The notes beneath the pieces were generated by a model that saw nothing but the letters and a program-made list of their open reading frames with translations, did no database searches and was not told the origin of the DNA. DNA of 64,000 nt, from the NCBI GenBank assembly GCA_028673005.1, contig CM054114.1, positions 11,191,108 through 11,255,107 on the forward strand, in the 5' to 3' direction. This DNA comes from Tanypteryx hageni. Lineage: Eukaryota > Arthropoda > Insecta > Odonata > Petaluridae. The position numbers and the translations under genes are program-made. Shown one piece after another: positions 47,010-59,000 of the stretch (within the stretch, counting starts at the first letter, position 1; each line of letters starts with the position of its first letter).

Positions 47010-47209
47010 CCGGCCTCGGTGGTGGCAGGGTAACGTCCTCGCCTGCCAATCCGAAGGTCGCGGGTTCGAATCCCGCCTAGGTGGGTTTTTCTTCACCTAG
47101 GGTATGGATGTTTGTGATAGTCCTTGTTATTATGTTAATGAGCCCCTTGTAAAAGACCGATTACGGCTGTTTAGGGGCCGCATGGAAATAAATAAAATAA
47201 AATAAAATT
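47010..47209 (+). mobile_element. tRNA-derived SINE, family B, nested in hAT
   Basis: The head begins CCGGCCTCGGTGGTGG, with a strong B box GGGTTCGAATCCC at 47062-47073. The body has CTTGTAAAAGACCGATTACGG and the tail is an AAATA repeat. It is the same family as 21855-22028, with a better preserved head. It lies at the 3' end of the hAT transposase frame. No clear target duplication. Confidence 0.9.
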
Positions 47210-48738
<1,529 letters not shown>

Positions 48739-49110
48739 TCAAATTAACAGAATTTTAAAAATTAAAGGTTATGTTTTAAGCCCGCCAAGTTACTATTTGA
48801 GATGGAAGTTCTCGCATGGGTGGGGATAGCAAACGGTTGGCGTCCTTCAAGGGTATAAGCTGCGCGCTCATACGCAAATGTTTCTTTCGAAGACATGAAC
48901 ATATAATCGTCTCATTTATAATGACTTGCGTTTATTCAAAGGCTGTGACAAATTAAATGACATTTCTCCAAAATGTTTCGTTGTATATTTTATGTTTCTC
49001 TTTAAATTAATTTTCTTTAAATCTCTAGATCAACAACTCGCACCCCTAGAAACAGTGCCTCGCACCCCTGGGGGTGCGTGTACCCCAGGTTAAGAACCAC
49101 TGCCTTATAG

Positions 49111-49310
49111 GATAATACACTCCCCTCCCCTTCCCCCCTCCCCTTCTCCCCTCCCCTTCCCCCCTCCCCTTCCCCCATCCCACCAAAAATCAAAATTCTG
49201 GTGCTAGGTGAACATTCACATGGTTCCATTAGTATGTGTACCAATTTTAAAGTATCTTGGTTTTCGAGATATGCTGCCCACACACACATACACTGCCTTT
49301 TATTAATAGA
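49111..49310. repeat. right part of the hAT-split repeat, with C-rich tract
   Basis: 49121-49180 is CCCCTCCCCTTCCCCCC repeat; its complement has G-runs of four to six that could form a quadruplex. Then comes a CGAGATATGCTGCCCACACA tail of the interspersed repeat, ending at TTTTATTAATAG. Confidence 0.6.
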
Positions 49311-49494
49311 GATACAAAGTAACACTTTGTGTAATTGGCACGGAATTGCGTGACTAGTTCTAACCGAAACGCAACATATAATTCACTGAATAGGCCGATA
49401 TCTGGTGGAACTCTATAATTGGAATGGGTGATATTTGAAATAAAACAAATTACGCACGAGTTTTAAAACATTTTTATTATTTCCACAAATTTAA

Positions 49495-49540
49495 GTTGCA
49501 AGACCGGTTTTAGAGGAATGACCGTGAACATCAGATGTCG
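49495..49540 (-). ncRNA. decayed hammerhead ribozyme of a Penelope end
   Basis: The minus strand reads CTGATGT (core box with one change), a spacer, and TAAAACCGGTC where GAAACCGGTC is expected. GTGGAAATAATAAA follows, as in the terminal repeat at 2110-2130. Core substitutions make activity unlikely. Confidence 0.6.
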
Positions 49541-49991
49541 GATTCTCTGGCTGTAACGGAGAATTTGACATTACCCAAAGATATTAATGTGTATTTTTCT
49601 TTGTTTGCATGATTACAAAATTCGTAGAGAGTGACTTTGCCTTCCATGTATGCACGCATGAAGCATGTATCTTTCCTCTCATGTTAATTCCAACTTGGAA
49701 GCATTGGACCTACTGCCATGGTAGGTGATATATTGTCATTGTTAACTACCAAAAAATATTCTATTTTTCTTGATTAAAAACAAATTTATGCGTTAATTCG
49801 TCAAGAACTTTAATTTTATTATTCGAATAAAATAAACTTCAGGCTTTTATATATTCAACTGTTTATCTCCAGTTTGTATCTCAATTTCACTAATTTAATA
49901 ATGCAAATATATAAACGCAAAATATAATTAAAAATATTTTTTCTAGTTTAAAATAGACATCCGTCTACAAATAAAATAATTCACGAGGGAA

Positions 49992-50216
49992 CTATGGGAT
50001 AAATAATTTCACGTTATTAAGATGCGTATCTTTTCCAAGTATGCGTGACTCCACGGGACGAGCACTTAGAAGGCTAATGGGACAAATCATCAAAACTACC
50101 CGCGGCACACTAATAAAAACTTTTACATCAATCACTATCGAAAGTCTTCTCTCGAATTCGACATACATAGGGTTCATAGAATTCTCAGTTTCGCAATTCA
50201 CATCGTTCCGGCTCAT
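49992..50216 (-). CDS. weak candidate small ORF, related to 9952-10107
   Basis: 74 codons from ATG. The polar N-terminus is followed by a moderately hydrophobic block (VKVFISVPRVVLMICPISLL) and a basic C-terminal part. It shares a gapless similarity of about 11 of 30 residues, by eye, with the ORF at 9952-10107, including VLMI and RIL. The opposite strand is open for 91 codons. It could be a relic of a shared repeat rather than a gene. Confidence 0.15.
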   Translation of the reverse strand: MSRNDVNCETENSMNPMYVEFERRLSIVIDVKVFISVPRVVLMICPISLLSARPVESRILGKDTHLNNVKLFIP

Positions 50217-50640
50217 GGGGGATGTCGGTATTTATTATATTGCAATTGATAAAAAGGCGTTTTTCGGCGAATTGAGTACGCATACGTCGTATTCTGAAAA
50301 CTACCCAAGGATATGAAGGATTGTCATATATGTATGGCCGAGAGTAGAAGCAAGGTGCAGCGTCTCACTTTCTTTTGTCGTCAAAGAGGTCCTTTGGGTT
50401 CCGCGGCGTAACATGAACAATAGCATGAAGGATCCCTGAGGAAACCAAGAGGGAGTGATAGTAGTAGGGAAATCTCCCCATTCGCTAGCAAAATTTGCGG
50501 GAACCTAAATAGAGGAACGAAATAAATTACGGATTTTAGTTTTGATTCGAGTCCAGAATATTTTTTACGGTTCGGGTTGGTTTCTACTCCGGTTAAAAAT
50601 GTTTTTTTCAGTTCGGTTTTTCAGTTTGGTTCTGGTTTGA
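50217..50640. other. unassigned DNA
   Basis: A GATTCGAGTCCAG motif at 50550 and a GGTTCGGGTTGG, then GTTCGGTTTTTC run (50570-50625) recall worn repeats. No gene seen. Confidence 0.35.
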
Positions 50641-50910
50641 TACCTTGATTTTACTTTAAAAATATGAATATAGTATACTGTGTTCTGGGAATGTGTAAGA
50701 TGGAAGAAGGCGCCCTGACGTTACACTTGCACCCGAGCCCACAGTATCCAGGATACACCAATGACTTCAATTTATCAAGCATAGGTTTCAAGATGGAACA
50801 ATTTTTGAAACGAGAAAAAAGTCTGCTATGACCGGGAATTGAACCCGGGTCTTCCACTTGCCGGGCGGATATTCTACCTCTGAACTATCGTAGCAGAACA
50901 TTTTCTCTCG
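50641..50910 (-). repeat. candidate tRNA-headed SINE with flanking inverted repeat
   Basis: GAAACGAGAAAA (50807-50818) and TTTTCTCTCGTTTC (50901-50914) form an inverted repeat around the tRNA-like unit. Downstream on the minus strand, sequence to about 50650 could be the SINE body. It resembles neither family A nor family B. With one copy in the window, this is a guess. Confidence 0.35.
50824..50894 (-). tRNA. tRNA-like gene (tRNA-Gly-like body, anticodon position GGC)
   Basis: A 71-base cloverleaf on the minus strand: acceptor GCTACGA/TCATAGC with one C-A mismatch; D arm GTTC-AGAGGTA-GAAT; anticodon stem TCCGC/GTGGA with loop CCGGCAA; T arm CCGGG-TTCAATT-CCCGG; discriminator A. The D and T arms resemble tRNA-Gly. 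The anticodon position reads GGC (Ala), and base 33 is C rather than U, so function is doubtful. A T6 pol III terminator (50815-50820) starts 3 bases after the end. It could be a gene, a pseudogene or the head of a SINE. Confidence 0.6.
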
Positions 50911-51092
50911 TTTCTGAACACGGATGTTTCCCTTTATAGGTTTCAAGAACAAACATTTTAAAATCAAAAGATTTGATTAAAATACTACTTTGTTGAATCA
51001 TACATAATTTTAAAGGATAAAATTAAGCATATTACGATATATATTATTTTGTTATCCAATTTATAATAGAAAATTTATAACAAATAACAATA

Positions 51093-51701
51093 CAGGTTTC
51101 CCTCTCATTATGCGGGTTCGTTTTATGCGAATTCACTATTATGCGACAAACTCATTGCTACCAGAATTTCTTTTTATGCGTCTTTAATTCGCTTTTATGC
51201 GGTTACGCGGCAAGTGCAATACAATGCAAGAAGTTTCTCCACTACACCACAAGGCGACCATTCAGTCTCTCATCGTCTCTTTGCTTATTAGTACTACAGT
51301 AAAAGAGATGAGAATGTATAGGATATTGCAGAATGGAGATGAGACGGAGATTTCTTGTGATACTGTTTGAGCACACTTGAGAAATTTTGTCTCCTTGCCC
51401 GCGGAACTTGCGTTGGGCCAGGACAACACACTTTAAACCTGAACTATTACTTCACCCACAACAGCCACCACTTGTGCTCGTCTGCTTCCTTTTATAATTT
51501 ACAGTGTTAATTGTTTTAAATTAGTATTTGGCGCATAAGAATTCGTTATGGAGCGAAAGAAGAGCGTCTTGGAGGGGAGTTAGAATTGCTTGTGGAACGT
51601 ATCCCTATCTTTTACATGTAAATATTGGCTCTGTTTATGCAAACTCGCTTTATGCGTCACCTTCCTAGAACGCAGCCCCCGAATAAAGATAAGAAAACCT
51701 G
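51093..51701 (+). mobile_element. 609-bp TA-flanked inverted-repeat element, copy 2
   Basis: Exactly as long as copy 1 (22601-23209) and in opposite orientation. Ends are CAGGTTTCCCTCTCATTATG and, inverted, CAGGTTTTCTTATC. Flanking TA lies at 51091-51092 and 51702-51703. Internal sequence is colinear throughout with few differences by eye. No transposase. Confidence 0.92.
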
Positions 51702-51744
51702 TATTTTCCATTAACTTAAGCATAAAATATCATTAATAAAGCCA

Positions 51745-51890
51745 TGCTCAACCTTGTGGAATTTGCTTATTATGAGATGTAATAAAAAACTGATGATCAT
51801 GATCATGCTCATGATCTTAGCAAAACCGGTCCTTTTTATTAAATTGTGTGGAAGTGACAAAGTTTTTTATTACACCTCATATTAAGCATA
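51745..51890 (+). mobile_element. Penelope terminal repeats, head-to-head, with worn hammerhead
   Basis: GCTTATTATGAGATGTAATA (51765) is repeated in inverted form at 51861-51887 (TATTACACCTCATATTAAGC). Between them CTGATGA, a GATCATGA/TCATGATC stem, and CAAAACCGGTC mark a hammerhead on the plus strand whose GAAA box reads CAAA/AAAA. The outer parts match the terminal repeat at 2070-2130, once in each orientation. Confidence 0.7.
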
Positions 51891-54800
51891 AAAGTTTATA
51901 AACACGATTCATTGCGATTTTGTTATGTATAATATTTATCAAAATGTACCAGAGTTGTGAAACTGAAGGAAGTCCAAATAGAGTGAAGCATACGTGGCGC
52001 GTGTGGGAAAAAAAGTCTCTATCCAAAAGGGGGAGAGGGAGAAAGAAAGACGAAGTGAGAGAGAAACCTACAGCTGGCGTATCTTATCACGGTGGCGAAA
52101 AAGATAAGGAAGAGCTCTTCCTGAGAGAAACTGCGTTTGGTGGAAAGTTTCGAAAGTGGAGGGAGTAAAGGAGAAGGGAGGGAATCACGATTGGAAACAC
52201 CCAACACCTCTCTTTCGTATCAAGGAGTTAACTCATAGTCAGCAACATCTGTTTCCATAGCCCATTGGAGTCAAACATTAGTTGTCCTATAGCATGGTCG
52301 TAAGTTGGCTCAAAAGGGCGCGGTGAAAGTTCTTATCCGAGATAAGCTGCATGTTTTAATGAAAAATGGCCATGTGACAGCTTAAGATGTATATACACTA
52401 ACAACTGTGTGCATTATATATACGCATACCATACACACTCGCATTTACAGTAAAGGTTTGATGTTACGTTTTTGAAGAAGCCAATTTTGAAAAATGTTAA
52501 ACAGAGAAAAATAAAATTAACAACCCAGAAGAAAAGTGGCACAAGGATTACTATAGATTTGCCAAATAATTAAATATAAATATTAAGATACTACTAAAAA
52601 TGAGCATTACTAGTAAATACTATAATACAGATAGCTTCGATCTATTGTTTTTAAGTGGCGGAAAGATAATATCTAAGAAAGAGGAATGTATAAGTTCAAG
52701 AATACGAGAACACCAAAAAGTGACTGACTACGCTGAGAAAAATTTATGTAATATTACTGCGCATAAAATAAAAAATATCCAATTTTTATATCGTAAAAAA
52801 AGTTTTGCATTTCTTAACAAATAAATTTTTATTTGCGACCTTTTTTCACAGATTGAGATTTTAAATCTAAGAGTAATCTTTCCATTTCACAAATTCTGTC
52901 TTAGTCACAATCGCCGATACTTTATGCATAGAAGACGTTTTTCTTTTTCTCGAAAAGTAGATTTTTTATCTTTATGATAAAAGCCTGTCTCTTGGTTTGT
53001 TCGTATGTTGGGAATAAATTTATGGAATTAAATGGGAGTACATAAATCTCTTATGAGCCGTGGACGGTGATTTTAATTTAAATCATACTTTCAGGATTTA
53101 CTCAGCCTTAAACTCTTCAAATTTTAGAATGTTAAAAAATTATAGTAACGACATTAAGTTCGATTCCAGGACCGTTTCATTTCTCCATCCTACGTATTAA
53201 GTGGGATTGTGTGTTAGAGCACGTGTCGCAAGACAGTATATGTAACTTTATAGCATGTTACATCAAGATTTAAATTTGGCAGGAGTAGGAATGCTTCATT
53301 GCAAGTCAATGACGAAAACAAAGTTCCGAATTAAGATCACAAACTTCGCTGAGTCACGGGCTACTAGTTTGATTAACGTGGGGATGGGAGTCGCATATTT
53401 TTATTGGTATATTAAAGTTACTTATAATTATTGTACAAAATTGGGTCTTGAAACAAAGAAATGGAAATTATTTTATCGCCATCGATATTCTCACACGGCC
53501 CAAAAATTTTGTTTTGAACGCGAAATTTTAGTTTTTTGGGGGACAACCGCTTTGTTGCTGATTCAGAGTAATTGTTAACCTTTATCGTGCGGATTTACGA
53601 AATAATTATCAGAATTCATTCAAATAAAAAGCATATTTTAGTCAATAAATTGCACAATAACTGAAATGTAATTTCATGAATGTAAGTTTTAAAATCTAAC
53701 AAGAAAAAATATATATTTAAATACGACATATAGGAATCTTTACATGCACAATCCTGAAAGGACATTTTTGTGTGGTATTCCTCGAAGCAGAATACAATGC
53801 AGAGTCTCACGTCACATTTTCCGCATCGGAAATTCGTTCGAGAGTCTTTTCCTCATGACGAACACATGCGGCAACGCAATGTTTTTCCCTTAGCCGGCCA
53901 GCGCTTATTTTCTTTGGCATCTAAATACCTCAAACTAACAATGGGGGAATTAGGTGTTTCTTGCAGGGAAGCGTTAGTAGGGAAGAGCACTCGAACCTTC
54001 CTCCTTCAAGTGTCTTACGAGTGCAGCCGTCCAGCTTGACGAACTGCCGGTTGCGTATTAGATAAAGAAGCCGCAACAAAATAAAATATCATCGCAAACA
54101 CTTACAATCAAAGCAAAGAAACAATAAACCTTATGAAAGAATGAAATCTCGCCGAAAGAAAATTTGTTGTCACTGCTTCCGCGCAATTCAATGGTTTAAG
54201 GACGACTATCTGCTGTGTCAAGCCACGCGTTTCCGAGGAATTGGAATCGCCTGCCAAGTCCCAAACGATGGCTAGCGAAGGAATATCCAAGAACGAAAAC
54301 ATATGTAGCGTAACTTTCCCCGACCAATATGGCCAAGGAGTACAAGAATTTCTATGGAAAGGATTTTTGGGAATACCCTGCAATAAACCGACCCGATAAT
54401 TCCTTTTTATTGACCATTGAGCGAAGATCTAGTTCAATGTGTTGGCGTTCATGTAGATTCGGTCGCAAAATTTCAGGGCTCAAAACAGCGAATATGACGC
54501 TCGCAGCCTCTCAATATTATTTTACGCCCTTCGCCATCCTCTTGTCCACAAAAAAATTTATGCGTTCTCTTTATCTCGAACCCTAAAGGAACTGAACGGT
54601 GTCGAGCGGCACAACCAAAATGAGGATATTTTTATTGAACAAACTCATTAAGTACGTAATGGTTGATTATACATAAATTTTTTAAATACTAATTCCATGA
54701 GAAAATGCATTTGTATAAGCGTATTTAATCTCACAAGAAAAAAAAATCAATTCCGAATTTGAATTCGCGTATAGACTGAATCAATTCGAAAAAATTAAGT

Positions 54801-56229
54801 AAGGAAACGCCAATGAAAGGAAATGATACAATAATGATTTTCATGCTCCCAGTGCATAAAGGAATGAAGACGCAGAGGTGAGAGACAGAATGATGCATTT
54901 CCTGTGTAGCTGTGTCCTCCTCCCTATAACAGCATTTCAAGAGAGAACTGTAACCTCTATTTGGTATTTCTAAAGCTTAATTCATCATTATATACATTCA
55001 CACTCCAATATTTTCACTCCAGAGTCATGTTAGGTCATACTGATGGGTGACTAGAGCGTCCAGCTGCTGATTCCAAGGCAGGAGAGACCTCTATGCAAAC
55101 AGAAAAGGCCTTAAGACTCAGCGTACAATATATTGTACGCACGGCGAACAGAAATTACACCTAGCGTGCATTTAAATGTACGCTAGTCCTTTAAAGGTTA
55201 ACTTGTATTGAAATATAAAATAGAGTTTTATTTGTTTATCTAACCAACCCTTAGGTTAGATCGAGTTGTGAAAAATAAAATAAAATTTTATTGAAAGAAA
55301 TCATTTATGTATTTTTATCGTTACCGTGAAAAGACACCATTATTTTCAATCTATAAGATTAAATCTAATTTTTTTATTATAGTATGAATGTTGCGTTTTG
55401 TTTACATACGTTCCTATTTGCATTTTACGCTTGGATGCTATGAATAATGAAAAACAAATTGGATTGGCATATAGGTGATAAATATACATATGTACATAAA
55501 AGTTTATTATAACAACTGCTATGTAAGTGTGAGTTGTGAAAATTTGAAATACTTCAATTATTTGTTTGAGCATTCATTGGAACTTTAAAACTTTCGCAAT
55601 ATACTGGGAACCTCGTTCGCCTTTTAAATATGTCATCTTGTATCATAAGATTATATGTTATAATCCAGGAGCGTTTATTTTCTGTTTGATTAACACTTAG
55701 AATAATGGCATATATTTGAACGATTTTATGCCTAAAGTAATTAAATTTATTTTCTTAAAGAGAAAATCGAATTCATGTACAGTAAAAATGTGTACAGAAT
55801 CAAAAGGAAACGTGATTTTTCAGGATTTAGCAAAGAAAAATGTAAATTACACATCCGGTTGTCGCCGTACTTGAGAGTCCAATGATTTTCTTTTTGGAAT
55901 AGCTTAACGTTAGGTAGGTGTCCTTATTTGTGTGTTTTATTTGACGTTTTTAAGCACCAAACTACCATTGAATATACAGTTTCTTACGCATCACATCATA
56001 TATGTTAAAATTATGGGTAATATTTTTCCATTCATTTCTTTGAATACCACTCCGTGTATAACATTTGTTCTGTATCATGCTGAGACAGATAGCTACATTT
56101 TTTAGAGAAGACTGAGAAGAAGAGACCAGGGAAGGATGGTCGGGAGGACGGGAGAGATGGGAATTGGAGGAAGGAAAAGAAAGAGGAAGGTAGAATGGAA
56201 GGAAGATAGAGATCGAGAATGAGTGAATG
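51891..56229. other. unassigned DNA
   Basis: Includes a purine-rich patch (52020-52185), a GTTCGATTCCAGG motif at 53158, a possible worn SINE head at 55045-55090 (TGACTAGAGCGTCC), and a purine-rich patch (56115-56215). ORFs up to 107 codons lack recognisable domains. No element ends found. Confidence 0.4.
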
Positions 56230-56234
56230 AAAAA

Positions 56235-56333
56235 TATCTTAATTTTAATTTAATACCATTTTCATCTAAATCTGTCATATTTTATGGACAATTACATTAG
56301 TTTAAAATATATATAATATATATATATATATAT
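56235..56333 (+). mobile_element. worn Helitron-like 3' end and (TA)n
   Basis: CTGTCATATTTTATGGACAATTACATTAG aligns with the hairpin and terminus at 39314-39345 (split here only for comparison: CTGTCATATTTTATGG, then ACAATTACATTAG). The hairpin has lost pairs. A TA run (56311-56333) follows, as TA-rich sequence follows copy 1. Confidence 0.5.
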
Positions 56334-56439
56334 GCAAATCGCCACTTATAATGGCTGTTTTGTAACCGAAATGAGCACCCGGCTTTTCTAAATCTGTTAT
56401 AGCTATTGGAGAAACATTGTTTATTAATTTTAATTTCAG

Positions 56440-58045
56440 TCATACGGCGATCCATGGACGATAGGAAATTGACAGCATTAGTACTGCTAGACATCAGCAA
56501 AGCCTTTGACTCACAAGAGAAAGACACCCTTCTGGCAAAACACCGCATCATGAGATTCTCTACCCTTTCAATTAACTGGTTCTCTTCGTGCCTTGGTGAT
56601 CGTTAACAGATTTTCATCACAGACGATTCTTCCTCGTCTTGGATAAGTATCACTCGAGATGTCCCGCAGGGCTCAATCCTAGGTCCTCTTCTAATCTCTC
56701 TGTACATTAACGACTGCTCCCAAACACTTACATACTGTAACCATCACTTATACGCAGATGATCTTCAAATTTACTTGAACTCCAAGCCTAATAATTTATC
56801 CCTAGCCTTACATAATATTAATCATGACCTAGATCAGATTAAAAAATGAAGTTATCATAACTTTCTCAGTATTAATCCAATGAAATCTCAAGCAATTATA
56901 ATCGGATATCCAAAACTACTTGCGTCAGTAAATCTTGCTGAAGTTACTCCTCTATCACTAAATGGTTCCATCATCACCTATTGTAAAACTGTTAAAAATC
57001 TCAGTATACTACTAAATGAAACACTCTCCTGGACTAATCATGTTATGAAATTGTGCAAGACGGTAAATTCTTCCTTACACTCACTTAGGCGTCTTCATAA
57101 TATTCTGCTTTCTTCCCTAAAAGTAAAGCTGGTCACCTCTTTAGTAGTTCCACACTTCGACTACTGTGACGTTGTATACCAAAATCTATCAAAGGAGCCA
57201 GTCAGATTATATATCGGAATATTTTTTCACACTTTCTTGGCTAAACCTTGAATTGCATAGAAAATTGTATCTTCTTTCGTTATTATACCAAATCCTTAAA
57301 ACAAACATCTCACAATATCTATCCACAGAGTTTATCACCATTAACACATTTCATAAATTTAACACTAGAGGATGCCATAGACTTCTGACTCCGCACAACA
57401 GAACAGACATCTGCAACAGATCCTTCACTGTCACAGCATGCAGATTATGGAATAGCCTCCCACCCGAAATAAAGTACTCTTCACCCCAATGCACCTTCAA
57501 ACACTCGTACCACAAACATCTCCTAACCCATTCCCTTTCATTATCCTAAACTGACAAACAATTATTTTTCCTTACAGGTCGGCAAAAACATTTAAATATC
57601 TCCATATGTGTATGTACCTCTTAATGTGTACTTGTGTACCTTCTTAGTTTTTACGTAAAACTGTGTTTATGTGTATTTCATTTTATTTATTTTTCTAATA
57701 TGACCCTGTAAATCTTTAAATATTGCTATCAGTAGGTTTCGCAGGTTTTCACACACCCCTTCTTGTGTGGGTGTTTTCCTGCAGTGGGGTTTTACTAGGG
57801 AATAGTACCTTAATTTTCCCTTGTTTTTCCCCACAAACAACAAATCTCTATTTCTTTTCATTTCCAAAAATGCTAACTCGGCATTGTATTTATGTAGTAA
57901 TTTATTTTATATAATCTTTTATTCTATTATTTTTGTTACTGTCTTCCTCTTTGTAATTTACAATGGGTTAGATGGAAGAAGAGACTACTTAGTCTCAATC
58001 TCGCCCAAATAAAGATGCATATCTCTCTATCTATATCACCAAACC
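56440..58045 (+). mobile_element. LINE fragment, CR1/Jockey-like RT, 5'-truncated
   Basis: The plus strand reads a non-LTR RT from mid-palm: ALVLLDISKAFDS (about 56485, catalytic Asp kept), VPQGSILGPLL (about 56660), YADDLQIYL (about 56752, catalytic box intact), SINPMKSQAIIIG and PHFDYCDVVY. The C-terminal RSFTVTACRLWNSLPPEIK motif is typical of CR1/Jockey-group ends. Stops and a frameshift lie near 56605, 56848 and 57215. A 3' UTR with AATAAA (58005) follows. The endonuclease domain is absent, so the copy is truncated and dead. Confidence 0.9.
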
Positions 58046-58059
58046 CAAAGTAATATACC

Positions 58060-58725
58060 CTTGAACATTGGTCCGCCGAACTCACCTGTTTGCTCCTGCA
58101 ACATACACCACCGGGCATACTCAAGGTGCCTCGGATTGTAGGCCACCCAACTTTACACTCAGTTGCCATTGTAATATATGCCACCACACAAACAAAGAAC
58201 TGCTCCAGAATGTTAGACCACCAAACACAACCGATTGCACCTACAATGCATACTACCAATCTTACATGAATTGCCCCGGGTGTTAGTCAACCCACCATAA
58301 AATCAACAGCCCCTAAAACCTATACCACCAATCTTACACAAAACCACCTCCGGATGATAGACCACCCTATTTACACTCTCTTGCCCCTAGAACGTATACC
58401 GCCAATCTTAAACCATCTCCCCGTATGTTGGTTCATCCAACTGACACCATTCGCTGCAACACATACCACCACACTAACAATAAACCACCCCCTAAATTTA
58501 TACAACCAACCTTATACTCAACTGCCCCTACAAAATATGTCCCCGATTTTAGTCCATCTCACTTACACTTGGCTGCCCCTACGGCATACACTAACTGACT
58601 TACGCCATATCTCCCGTAATTTAAGCAAACCGATCTATCTGCTACCTCTAGAACGTATACAATGAACATTACACAAAATGTCCCTAGGATTATATGCCAC
58701 CCAACATCTACTACTTTATCGCTTA
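58060..58725. repeat. 72-bp degenerate satellite
   Basis: About nine units of roughly 72 bp. The block TACCACCAATCTTACA recurs at about 58251, 58323, 58397 and 58464 with spacing 67-74, as do GCCCCTAGAACGTA and GTTAGACCACCC. Units are quite diverged. No coding potential. Confidence 0.85.
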
Positions 58726-58742
58726 ATCATGCCATCATGCGT

Positions 58743-59000
58743 TGTTGTGTGATAATACCTCACGGCAGAGACGATGACTCACCCCACCCTGGACGTTGCC
58801 TAGGGAAAGTGGCTAAGGTTGAATCGGGGCCCGAGAAGCGAGGAAAAAGTTCATGTAAATATTAGCCGTAGTTCCGAGTGGAACATTCGGCCTGAGTTCT
58901 TGAGTGTATCACGTACCTACACGAAATAAAGCCTCGGAAAATAACGTGAGTGCTTTATTTATCGTCGAAAAGCGCATCATGGTATTGCTCGTTTGTTTAG
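58743..59000 (+). repeat. probable 5' LTR with primer-binding site
   Basis: Starts TGTTGTGTGATAATACC; has an AATAAA at 58924; and is followed by a primer-binding candidate beginning TGGTGGCAGTCGGCGAC (about 59001). An alternative boundary is CATCA|TGGTATTGC at 58980. There is no second LTR in the window to prove the ends. Confidence 0.55.

Noticed and set aside
47010..47085. Functional tRNA gene at the strong B box
   Set aside because: It is the head of SINE family B; there is no acceptor stem or terminator.
56297..56551. Minus ORF with a FRKAGCS string resembling an RT motif
   Set aside because: It runs opposite to the clear plus-strand LINE RT, and the rest of the frame does not match RT.
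58060..58725. Possible CRISPR array
   Set aside because: There are no distinct repeats with unique spacers: the whole 72-bp unit is repeated and diverged, and the genome is eukaryotic.
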